Position numbers and translations under genes: made by a program | Part shown: positions 1-5,287 of the stretch, in pieces | Position numbering within the stretch: position 1 is the stretch's first letter | Layout of the letters: every line of letters begins with the position of its first letter | NCBI GenBank assembly: GCA_937894825.1 | Contig: CALCQT010000526.1 | Location: 1-5,287, forward strand | Source of the DNA: an uncultured Anaerolineaceae bacterium | GTDB taxonomy: Bacteria > Chloroflexota > Anaerolineae > Anaerolineales > Anaerolineaceae | DNA: 5,287 bases | Direction of reading: 5' to 3' | Notes under the pieces: model-generated | The model's database searches: none | What the model was told of the DNA's origin: nothing | The model's input: the letters and a program-made list of their open reading frames with translations, nothing else

Positions 1-1
1 T

Positions 2-226
2 TTCAGAGGGTATCTGAAACAAAATTTCAGGAATAAAAACACATTCGGTTCCGGAAATACAATTCAAAACCTCAATCCGGACATCATCGATATCAAAATC
101 TCCCAACGGAATCGTTCCTTCGTTGGATTGCACGAAAACAGGGCGAGTCAGGAGCAAAGCAAACACACAAAAAGAAAAAATGAGCCGCATAAGGTTGGCA
201 AGGGGACAGCATTTTATAGATGACAT
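2..226 (-). CDS. Partial CDS: N-terminus of a putative secreted protein of unknown function
   Basis: I do not recognise this gene. Reading leftward from an ATG at 226-224, the frame stays open for 75 codons and leaves the window, so only the N-terminus is seen. It begins MSSIKCCPLANLMRLIFSFC; Arg14 followed by a hydrophobic stretch (about residues 15-27, ending ALLLT) and then RPVFVQS/NEG looks like a Sec signal peptide, with possible cleavage near residue 34. The mature part is acidic and beta-like (IPLGDFDIDDVRIEVLN) and carries two cysteines six residues apart (Cys56, Cys62). A second in-frame ATG (residue 13, 190-188) would give a more usual signal peptide; neither start has a clear Shine-Dalgarno, only a weak GGA about 10 bases before the first. 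The frame is open upstream to a stop at 281-283 but has no other ATG/GTG/TTG. It lies after the importer's terminator, so it is probably a separate unit. Export is an inference; function is unknown. Confidence 0.55.
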   Translation of the reverse strand, partial: MSSIKCCPLANLMRLIFSFCVFALLLTRPVFVQSNEGTIPLGDFDIDDVRIEVLNCISGTECVFIPEILFQIPSE

Positions 227-367
227 AATTTGGATCCGGATGCTTTTTAAAACGTCTGGTGACGCATATTTTCCGGGCAGTTATGACCGGTTGTGATCGC
301 GAACGAAAAAATCAGGAAAGGGACGCACAATTTTACAGCGGGCCGCAAAGGATCAGGGCCGATTAAG

Positions 368-404
368 AAAAAACGTGGAGCCGATTTCCGGTTCCACGTT
401 TTTT
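368..404 (-). terminator. Rho-independent terminator of the transporter operon (potentially bidirectional)
   Basis: Arms 368-383 and 389-404 pair over 16 bases with one G-T wobble (380/392) and a 5-base loop (384-388). On the minus strand the arm ends in six U residues, followed by C and UU, 28 bases past the binding-protein stop codon. The plus strand also ends in a T run (399-404), so the hairpin could stop transcription from either side. The outer six pairs are A-T, so the effective GC-rich core is about ten pairs. It closes the importer unit and separates it from the left-edge gene. Confidence 0.9.
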
Positions 405-431
405 ATGATCAACAGATTTTGTGTTATCGCC

Positions 432-1658
432 TTAGTTATCCAGCAGCGCCTGAACTTTTTCCACAATGGTGTTCATCGCATCTTCGGGAGTTTTTTCTTC
501 GAGGATCGCGGTTTCAATTTCAGTGGAGATCAAGGAGCGGATATCGTAGGAGTTGTTGAAGACAGGTTCAAAATACTGATCGCCAACCTGGGCATAAGCA
601 GCCTGAGCAACTTCATTTTCTTCCATGAAAGCCTGGTAGGTGGCGGATTCGAAACCGGAGGTGCGAACCGGCAGATAACCGGTGGCAATCGCCCATTCAA
701 CGGTCGCATCAGCGCTGGTCAGGAATTTGATATATTCCCATGCGGCAGTCTGCTTCGCGGCATCCTGTGCAAACAGCGCCAGGTTGGTACCGGCCTGCGG
801 AACGGAACCCTTCACCGGGCCCTTCGGCAGCGGAGCGGCGCCGTATTCGAAATCTTTCGGCTGAATGTAAGCAGCGCCGGCACTGGAACCGACATAAGCC
901 AGAACGTCACCGTTACCGAACGGACCGGAGAGGTAAACGTCTTCGCCAGCGAGGCGGGCATAACCGTTTTTGTACAGATTCAGAATGAAGGTCAGCGCTT
1001 CCAAACCTTCCGGGCTGTTGAATTCGATTTTGCCATCAACGACGAAGCCGCTGCCGTTCTGCTGGACATACTGCTGGAACAGGCCGAACAGATCGTCATA
1101 ACCAACAATCGGTTTTCCGGTAGCTTCCAGGGCAACTTTACCGGCAGCTTCAAGTTCTTCCCAGGTGGTCGGAACTTCCAAACCCAGTTCAGCGAACTGT
1201 GTTTTGTTGTAGAAGAAAATCTGGATACTCTTGTTGAATCCAATGGTGTAAATCGGGCCATATTCGGCGCCTTCGTTCCGGTAGGATTCCAGAATGTCGT
1301 CATAGTTATCGAAATTGGTCGCAACCAGATCATCCAGGGCAACAACGGAATCCAGATAGCCGGTAATCCAGTTATTGTAAACCTGAGCCATATCCGGCAG
1401 TGTGTCGGCAGCAACGGAAGCCATCAGTTTTTTGCTCAGATCGCCATAACCACCCTGATTGACTAATTCAACGGTGATGTCCTGGCCGTTGGTGGCGTTA
1501 AATTCGTCGGTCAAAGCAACCAGCGCGTCCTGGAGACCGCCGCTCATCGCGTGCCAGAATTCAACAGTAACCGGTTCCGCGGAAACGGGGGCAACAACTG
1601 CAAGAGCCAAAAATAGGCCTGCGCCCAAAATACTAACAAGAATTGATTTAAGTTTCAT
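432..1658 (-). CDS. CUT1-family ABC transporter extracellular solute-binding protein (UgpB-like)
   Basis: Captures the substrate outside the membrane and delivers it to the two permeases encoded just upstream. From the ATG at 1658 it has 408 residues, usual for family 1 binding proteins (COG1653, PF01547/PF13416 type). Residues 1-27 form a Sec signal peptide (Lys2, Lys4; hydrophobic core; AxA-type site APVSA/EP) with no lipobox cysteine, so the mature protein is probably soluble in a periplasm. The mature start VTVEFWHAMSGG and the C-terminal GYLPVRTSGF are typical of UgpB-like proteins; PTTWEELEAAGK is another family block. I prefer ATG 1658 over ATG 1670 because GGAG (1668-1665) sits 6 bases before it, whereas the earlier ATG lacks a good Shine-Dalgarno and would add MERQ before the signal peptide. 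It is the last gene of the unit, 79 bases after the second permease. The UgpB resemblance suggests glycerol-3-phosphate, a phosphodiester or a sugar, but the ligand cannot be assigned; other CUT1 binders share these features. Confidence 0.93.
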   Translation of the reverse strand: MKLKSILVSILGAGLFLALAVVAPVSAEPVTVEFWHAMSGGLQDALVALTDEFNATNGQDITVELVNQGGYGDLSKKLMASVAADTLPDMAQVYNNWITGYLDSVVALDDLVATNFDNYDDILESYRNEGAEYGPIYTIGFNKSIQIFFYNKTQFAELGLEVPTTWEELEAAGKVALEATGKPIVGYDDLFGLFQQYVQQNGSGFVVDGKIEFNSPEGLEALTFILNLYKNGYARLAGEDVYLSGPFGNGDVLAYVGSSAGAAYIQPKDFEYGAAPLPKGPVKGSVPQAGTNLALFAQDAAKQTAAWEYIKFLTSADATVEWAIATGYLPVRTSGFESATYQAFMEENEVAQAAYAQVGDQYFEPVFNNSYDIRSLISTEIETAILEEKTPEDAMNTIVEKVQALLDN

Positions 1659-1662
1659 TTGT

Positions 1663-1668
1663 CTCTCC
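1663..1668 (-). promoter_or_regulatory. Ribosome binding site deciding the binding-protein start
   Basis: GGAGAG on the minus strand lies with its GGAG core 6 bases before ATG 1658. It overlaps an alternative upstream ATG (1670), which has only a weak purine stretch (AAAGA) in front of it. This supports the shorter protein. Confidence 0.7.
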
Positions 1669-1737
1669 ATTCTTTACTAAAACAGTTTTATAAGGAAGCC
1701 ATCTTTTTTATGAAAGAAGCCCTCCCAAACACCCAAA

Positions 1738-2571
1738 TTATCCTTTAATCCCGCTGCGGGTAACGCCGCTGATAATCTGATTGCGCAGCAACAGATAAAG
1801 TATGATCATCGGAACCACTAAAATCGCTGAAGCGGCCATCAGCAATTCAAAGTGGGTTCCGGCTTCGGTCTGAAAGCGGACCAGACCGATTGAGAGCACC
1901 CGCTTTGACTCCGAGTTGGTCACGATCAGCGGCCACAGGAACGCGTTCCAGCATCCGATCGCGTTCAGGATCGCGATTGTCGAGATGGCATGCCGATTGT
2001 TGGGAACCATGATCTTCCACAAATAACGCCAGTCACTGCAGGCGTCGACTTTGGCGGCATAATACAACGCGTCCGGCATCTGCATGAAAAATTGCCGCAG
2101 CAAATAAATGTAAAATACGTTCGCAATCCAGGGGAAAATCAGCGCCTCACGGGTATCGACCCAGCCCAGCTTGCTGACGGTCACAAAGTTGGTGATGATC
2201 AGCATTTCACCGGGGATCATCAGTGTGGCCAGCAGGATGGAAAAAATCACATCACGTCCGGGAAAGCGCAGCCGGGAAAACCCAAATGCGGTCAAAATCG
2301 TAATAAAAACAGTCAGAATCGTGCCCACAATTGTAACGAAAAGTGTGTTGATGAAATATTGTCCAAAAGGAGCCGCCGCAAATGCTTTAAGATAATTGTC
2401 AAAATGCCAGACGGAAGGGAAAAACGTGGGCGGCATTTGGACGATTTCGCCCGCATCTTTCAATGAAGTCAGGATCATCCAAACGAAGGGCAGCAACGTG
2501 ATCATCGCCCCGGCCATCAGAAATACGTGCGTAAGAACAACCGTTATTTTTCTTCTGATTCCGTCACCCAT
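1738..2571 (-). CDS. CUT1 ABC transporter permease, UgpE/MalG-like
   Basis: Inner-membrane subunit of the importer, 277 residues from ATG 2571, normal for the MalG/UgpE type (binding-protein-dependent transport system inner membrane component, PF00528). About six membrane segments are visible: roughly residues 12-35, 72-97, 107-129, 142-160, 197-217 and 242-262. The cytoplasmic EAA loop that docks on the ATPase lies at about 167-194 but is divergent: the usual EAAxxDGA reads YAAKVDAC (171-178), and the proline expected four residues after Pro190 is His194. The following CWNAFLWPLIV block (207-217) is typical of this subunit. The start could also be the adjacent GTG at 2574; GGGAG (2584-2580) is 5 bases from the GTG and 8 from the ATG, so both are workable and ATG is preferred. 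It follows the other permease by 20 bases (17 if GTG), indicating co-transcription and a heterodimer. Confidence 0.93.
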   Translation of the reverse strand: MGDGIRRKITVVLTHVFLMAGAMITLLPFVWMILTSLKDAGEIVQMPPTFFPSVWHFDNYLKAFAAAPFGQYFINTLFVTIVGTILTVFITILTAFGFSRLRFPGRDVIFSILLATLMIPGEMLIITNFVTVSKLGWVDTREALIFPWIANVFYIYLLRQFFMQMPDALYYAAKVDACSDWRYLWKIMVPNNRHAISTIAILNAIGCWNAFLWPLIVTNSESKRVLSIGLVRFQTEAGTHFELLMAASAILVVPMIILYLLLRNQIISGVTRSGIKG

Positions 2572-2591
2572 CACTCAGTCTCCCAATCCCG

Positions 2592-3470
2592 TCAAAAATG
2601 GACATTGCGCTTCGAAATTTGCAGCTGGATCAATGTAAAAAATAGAATAATGACAAAAAGGATCACTGCCGCCGCGGAAGCAACGCCAAAATTCCAGCTT
2701 CCGTAAAATTTGTTGTAAATATAGTAAACCAGCGTTATGGCGCTGTTGGCCGGTCCGGGCTTTCCGCCAAAAAGTGCAAACACTTCCGTATAAACTTTGA
2801 AAGAATTGATCAGTTCCATCACAAACGCGTAAGCGATCATCGGCGAGAGCAAAGGGATTGTGATACGGGTAAAAACGCGCCATTTCGGCGTACCATCCAC
2901 GCGCGCCGCGTCATAATACTGCGGATTGATGTTCTGCAATCCGGCCAGAAAAATGATAATGTTGAAAGCCAGACTTTTCCAGATACTAAAGATGATCAGC
3001 GTAATCAAAGCGGTTTTCGGACTGTTGAGCCATTGCACCGCGGGAATACCAAACAAACTTAGCACATAATTGATCAACCCGTACCGGCTGTGAAAAATCC
3101 AGCTCCAGACAATCCCGACCGCCACAATCGAAGTGACATAAGGCAGAAAATAAACAGTTTGATAAAAGCTGCGGAAACGGATTTTGCTGTTCATCAGGAC
3201 AGCCAGAATCAAGGAAAGGCCAACCGATATCGGAACGACAAACAGCACAAACAGGGAGGTATTTCGTAACGCCTTTTGAAAGACATCATCACGAAAAACA
3301 TAGGTATAGTTGTCCAAGCCGTAGGCCAAAACAGTATCGCTGGCAAAGTGATATTTTGTATAGAAACTCATCAGGAAAGCGCGCAGTAACGGGTAAATCG
3401 TAAAAACGGACACAACAATCAGCGCAGGCAGAATGTAAAAATACCCTTTCCAGCTATTCTTGTTTATCAT
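2592..3470 (-). CDS. CUT1 ABC transporter permease, UgpA/MalF-like
   Basis: Inner-membrane partner of the UgpE-like permease; the pair would form the translocation path. It has 292 residues, close to the usual UgpA length and without the large periplasmic insert of MalF. Six membrane segments are visible: about 10-33, 71-94, 105-127, 154-178, 208-224 and 262-284. The EAA loop is canonical, DAARVDGTPKWRVFTRITIP with a further Pro210 (187-210), including the conserved D192-G193 and both prolines. The N-terminal block YFYILPALIVVSVFTIYPLL is typical of the family. The ATG at 3470 is supported by AAGGA (3480-3476) 5 bases upstream. The gene starts 17 bases after the ATPase stop codon and ends 17-20 bases before the next permease, so all belong to one operon. 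Assignment to this permease class is firm; the substrate is not known. Confidence 0.94.
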   Translation of the reverse strand: MINKNSWKGYFYILPALIVVSVFTIYPLLRAFLMSFYTKYHFASDTVLAYGLDNYTYVFRDDVFQKALRNTSLFVLFVVPISVGLSLILAVLMNSKIRFRSFYQTVYFLPYVTSIVAVGIVWSWIFHSRYGLINYVLSLFGIPAVQWLNSPKTALITLIIFSIWKSLAFNIIIFLAGLQNINPQYYDAARVDGTPKWRVFTRITIPLLSPMIAYAFVMELINSFKVYTEVFALFGGKPGPANSAITLVYYIYNKFYGSWNFGVASAAAVILFVIILFFTLIQLQISKRNVHF

Positions 3471-3487
3471 CCCAATCCTTAATACCC

Positions 3488-4123
3488 TTATATGGCTTCG
3501 ATTAACTGTTGTGTCACCCGGTCGAAATGCAGAATATGCCCTTCTTTGATTTCGATCTGCAGCGTATCCCCCGGACGGATCCGGTGATCCGAATCAATCA
3601 GCGCTTTAACCTTCTGCCGGTTCAGTTCGAAGGACACAATCAGGTCTCTTCCAATCACTTCAACCGTATCAACAAAAATTGTGAAACCTTGTTCCACCAC
3701 CTTGAAAGACTCCGGACGGATACCGATGGCAACCGGGCCGTCCGCTAAAGCCGGGGTTCTCCGCAGCACAACGCTGTTACAGCGGAGCTCGCCGTTATTC
3801 ACTTCGGCCTCCAGCAGGTTAATCGCCGGTGTACCCATAAATTTCGCAACAAAGCGGTTAGCAGGCCGTTTATACATCTGCTGCGGCTCTTCATATTGCT
3901 GCAACACGCCTTTGTCAAGCACCGCGATTTTATCGGAGATACTCATGGCCTCTTCCTGGTCATGCGTCACAAAAACAGTGGTGATATGCACTTCCTGCTG
4001 AATACGGCGAATCTCTTCTCGCGTTTCAATCCGCAGCCGCGCATCCAGATTGGAAAGCGGTTCGTCAAGAAGCAGCAAACGAGGTTTTTTGACCAATGCC
4101 CGGGCGATGGCAACGCGCTGCAA
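3488..4123 (-). pseudogene. 5'-truncated CUT1 ABC transporter ATP-binding protein (UgpC/MalK/MsmK-like), interrupted by an IS3-family element
   Basis: Remaining C-terminal part, about 210 residues, of a protein that is normally about 350-370. It begins exactly after the ABC signature: the QRVAIARAL that follows LSGGQ is present, then Walker B (LLLLDEP, Asp20-Glu21), D-loop (SNLDARLR) and H-loop (VFVTHD, His54), then the C-terminal OB/TOBE regulatory region (from about residue 90, FMGTPAINLL). Walker A, Q-loop and LSGGQ, roughly 135-140 residues, are missing, so the fragment cannot bind and hydrolyse ATP by itself. The only nearby start codon is a TTG at 4123-4121, at or inside the IS junction, without properly spaced Shine-Dalgarno; it is probably not a real start. 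The remaining frame is intact to its TAA, suggesting a recent event. Whether the 5' half survives beyond the IS is not visible. Originally the first-known gene of the importer operon, 17 bases before the UgpA-like permease. Confidence 0.9.
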
Positions 4124-4162
4124 ATTTAAAAAATTAAGTTGTCTCCTTTCTTGCTCTAATCG

Positions 4163-5041
4163 TTAGGCTACCATTTTAAGGTTTTCATAGTACGCTTCAT
4201 CAGGGCAGCGTCCACCAAGAGAAGAGTGGGGCCTGTAGGTGTTGTATTCATGGATATAATGGTTGAGTGACCGGCGCAATTCACGGGGCGAGTTGAACTC
4301 GTTTATATAGATTAGATCGTACTTCAGCGTTCTGAAGAACCTTTCTGTTCTCACATTATCAAGGGCTTGTCCTTTGCCATCCATGGAGATTTTAATTTCG
4401 GCTTTCTCCAAGAGGTCGATATAGTCTTGATTCGTAAAGTGGCTGCCTTGATCACTGTTGATGATTTGCGGCTTTCTCTTTGTGAATGCTCTCTTCAGGC
4501 AGTTCAGAACGAAGCCCTTTTCTAAGGTGTTTGAGAGTTCAAAGTCGACGACTCGTCTACTATACCAGTCAATGATGACGAATAGATAAAGGAAGCCTTT
4601 TGCCATCCGAATGTAGGTGATATCAACACCCCAGACTTGATCGGGTTGCGTGATGTTCAAGTTCCTCAGTAGATAAGGTCGTATGTACTGCGCATGGTAT
4701 CGCTTGCTTAAATTAGGTTTTGGGTAGATGGTGTAAATCCCCATATCACGCATCATTCTACGGATTTTCTTGCGATTGATACAAAGACGGTCATTCCTTC
4801 GGATGATTTCCGTAATAGTTCGATAACCCCAAGTAGGATGGCCCGTGTGCAGTTCGTCGATACGGCGCATGACTAATAAATCCTCATCAGAGATTGTCTT
4901 CGCTTTTGGAGGATTTCGATACAGACTGGAGCGATTCACATCAAGCAGTTCAGCCTGTCTGCTGATGTTGATCCTCTGATCGCTGAAATCAACGAGGTTT
5001 CTTCTGCCAACCGGGTCCGAGTATTTGCTTAGATTTTTTTT
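4163..5041 (-). CDS. IS3-family transposase OrfB (DDE integrase core)
   Basis: Catalyses cut and strand transfer of the element. Counting from the first conventional start (GTG 4939) it has 258 residues: an HTH_21-like region (HPTWGYRTITEIIRR, 34-48), then the rve catalytic core with D106 (VWGVDITYI), D163 (NSDQGSHFT) and E199 (RTERFFRTLK); the 35 residues between the last two are the family spacing. The C-terminus YRPHSSLGGRCPDEAYYENL is typical and complete. The frame is open back to a stop at 5042-5044, and the 34 codons before the GTG encode family-typical sequence (RRNLVDF...INISRQAELLDV), with no ATG/GTG/TTG among them. I therefore extend the coding region to the A-run at 5034-5042, where fusion to OrfA is expected. 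Starting at GTG 4939 would lose this conserved helix. No inactivating change is seen in the catalytic domain. Confidence 0.9.
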   Translation of the reverse strand, partial: KKNLSKYSDPVGRRNLVDFSDQRINISRQAELLDVNRSSLYRNPPKAKTISDEDLLVMRRIDELHTGHPTWGYRTITEIIRRNDRLCINRKKIRRMMRDMGIYTIYPKPNLSKRYHAQYIRPYLLRNLNITQPDQVWGVDITYIRMAKGFLYLFVIIDWYSRRVVDFELSNTLEKGFVLNCLKRAFTKRKPQIINSDQGSHFTNQDYIDLLEKAEIKISMDGKGQALDNVRTERFFRTLKYDLIYINEFNSPRELRRSLNHYIHEYNTYRPHSSLGGRCPDEAYYENLKMVA

Positions 5042-5287
5042 TCATCCAGTCCACTTCATAGGTGAGCTGGCCTACTTTGCGCTCCAGTTCGGCAACACGC
5101 TGATTACTCTCTTCCAATTCCTTTTCGGCCTCTGAAGCGCCTTTCTTGAAAATTTCGGGGGCTCGCTCCAGGAACTCCTTCTTCCAGCGAGCTAACACGA
5201 CCGGACTTACTTCGTACTTGACGGCAATTTCATTGACTGTGAATGCCTCTGAGAGGATTTCCAGCACTGCCTTTGTTTTAAATTCCG
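4989..5287 (-). CDS. IS3-family OrfA (HTH DNA-binding protein), N-terminus cut by the window edge
   Basis: Recognises the IS ends and forms the N-terminal part of the OrfAB transposase. The open frame runs to the window edge; the residues EFKTKA before the GTG at 5267 match the usual OrfA start region, so GTG is not the true start and roughly ten residues are missing. The visible part has a helix-turn-helix (AVLEILSEAFTVNEIAVKYE then VSPVVLARWKKEFL) followed by a heptad-rich, charged coiled coil (EAEKELEESNQRVAELERKV) that ends in VDWMKKK. After the A9 run the frame reads SKQILGPGWQKKPR and stops at 4991-4989, overlapping the orfB frame by about 50 bases. The family assignment (transposase_8/InsE type) is clear. 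Confidence 0.88.
   Translation of the reverse strand, partial: EFKTKAVLEILSEAFTVNEIAVKYEVSPVVLARWKKEFLERAPEIFKKGASEAEKELEESNQRVAELERKVGQLTYEVDWMKKKSKQILGPGWQKKPR
5034..5042 (-). other. A9 slippery run at the orfA/orfB overlap (putative frameshift or transcriptional slippage site)
   Basis: Nine consecutive A residues on the minus strand directly follow the ATG of the WMKKK codons. IS3-family elements make OrfAB by frameshifting at such A-rich sites. The downstream orfB frame here is +1 (equivalently -2) relative to orfA, whereas the usual relation is -1. Losing one A, or gaining two, would join the frames. The role is inferred from family knowledge and position. Confidence 0.55.

Larger units (their letters stand above)
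4119..5287 (-). mobile_element. IS3-family insertion sequence, partial (left/5' end outside the window)
   Basis: Contains orfA (HTH plus coiled coil) and orfB (DDE integrase-type transposase), the standard IS3-family arrangement, on the same strand as the transporter. The 3' end must lie between the orfB stop (4163) and the first clear ATPase codon (Arg codon 4117-4115). The AT-rich tail 4121-4140 is not ATPase-like, so it belongs to the IS. IS3 elements usually end 5'-TG...CA-3'; TG at 4119-4120 on the plus strand (CA on the minus strand) is therefore my inferred boundary, uncertain by a few bases. The other terminal repeat and the target duplication are outside the window and cannot be checked. 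Visible length is about 1.17 kb; IS3 elements are usually 1.2-1.5 kb, so only a short piece is missing. Confidence 0.85.

Noticed and set aside
227..367. Possible promoter or small RNA between the left-edge gene and the terminator
   Set aside because: Only weak -35/-10 resemblance (TTCGTT and CATAAC on the minus strand, 16 bases apart) and no structured element beyond the terminator; not enough to annotate.
293..559. Plus-strand open frame of 88 codons spanning the gap and terminator
   Set aside because: Reads through the terminator hairpin and into the antisense of the binding-protein gene; composition looks random and there is no ribosome binding site.
992..1414. A 140-codon minus-strand open frame inside the binding-protein gene
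   Set aside because: It is a shifted frame of the same gene, with low-complexity composition (many W, P, L, S) and no motif.
375..1466. A 363-codon open frame on the plus strand, antisense to the binding-protein gene
   Set aside because: It mirrors the codon structure of the minus-strand binding-protein gene, starts inside the terminator hairpin, has no ribosome binding site and no recognisable domain, whereas the minus-strand product has a signal peptide and family motifs.
1990..2466. Plus-strand open frame of 158 codons opposite the UgpE-like permease
   Set aside because: Antisense shadow of a well-supported membrane protein gene; hydrophilic product with no domain or start signal.
2575..2883. 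Minus-strand open frame of 102 codons in the 3' part of the UgpA-like permease gene
   Set aside because: Out-of-frame reading within the permease; the permease frame has six membrane segments and the EAA loop.
3509..4129. Several plus-strand open frames opposite the ATPase remnant
   Set aside because: All lie antisense to codons that give Walker B, D-loop, H-loop and TOBE region; none shows family features.
1..5287. CRISPR arrays, tRNA/rRNA genes, toxin-antitoxin or defence systems
   Set aside because: No regularly spaced repeats, no structured RNA pattern, and every substantial open frame is explained by the transporter, the IS element or the left-edge fragment.

Overview
The window is a typical bacterial carbohydrate-uptake locus that has been cut by an insertion sequence. 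Every real gene lies on the minus strand, so transcription runs from high to low coordinates. Base composition is moderate. The host gene families (CUT1 ABC importer, IS3-family element) occur in many anaerobic or fermentative bacteria such as Spirochaetota, Chloroflexota and Bacillota. The sequence alone does not settle the phylum. The binding protein has a type I signal peptide without a lipobox cysteine, which fits a diderm periplasm better than a classical Gram-positive envelope, but this is weak evidence.

Layout in transcription order. At the right edge, about 4119-5287 is most of an IS3-family element, with orfA (cut by the window edge) and orfB (DDE transposase). Its 3' end abuts a CUT1 ABC ATPase gene (3488-4123) that has lost everything up to and including the LSGGQ signature. 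Next come two CUT1 permeases (UgpA/MalF-like 2592-3470, UgpE/MalG-like 1738-2571) and a UgpB-like extracellular binding protein (432-1658). A 16-bp-stem terminator (368-404) closes the unit. Past a gap of about 140 bp, the first 75 codons of a probable secreted protein of unknown function run off the left edge (2-226).

The ATPase, two permeases and binding protein would together form one importer of the sugar / polyol / glycerol-3-phosphate class; the true substrate cannot be read from the sequence. As seen here the importer lacks a working ATPase and is cut off from any upstream promoter by the IS. It is therefore either inactive, or served by an ATPase encoded elsewhere and by a promoter in the IS or inside the operon.

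I do not see a new biological system. The points most worth a second look are the IS/ATPase junction at the signature motif, the unusual orfA/orfB frame relation at an A9 run, the divergent EAA loop in the second permease, and the partial secreted protein at the left edge.
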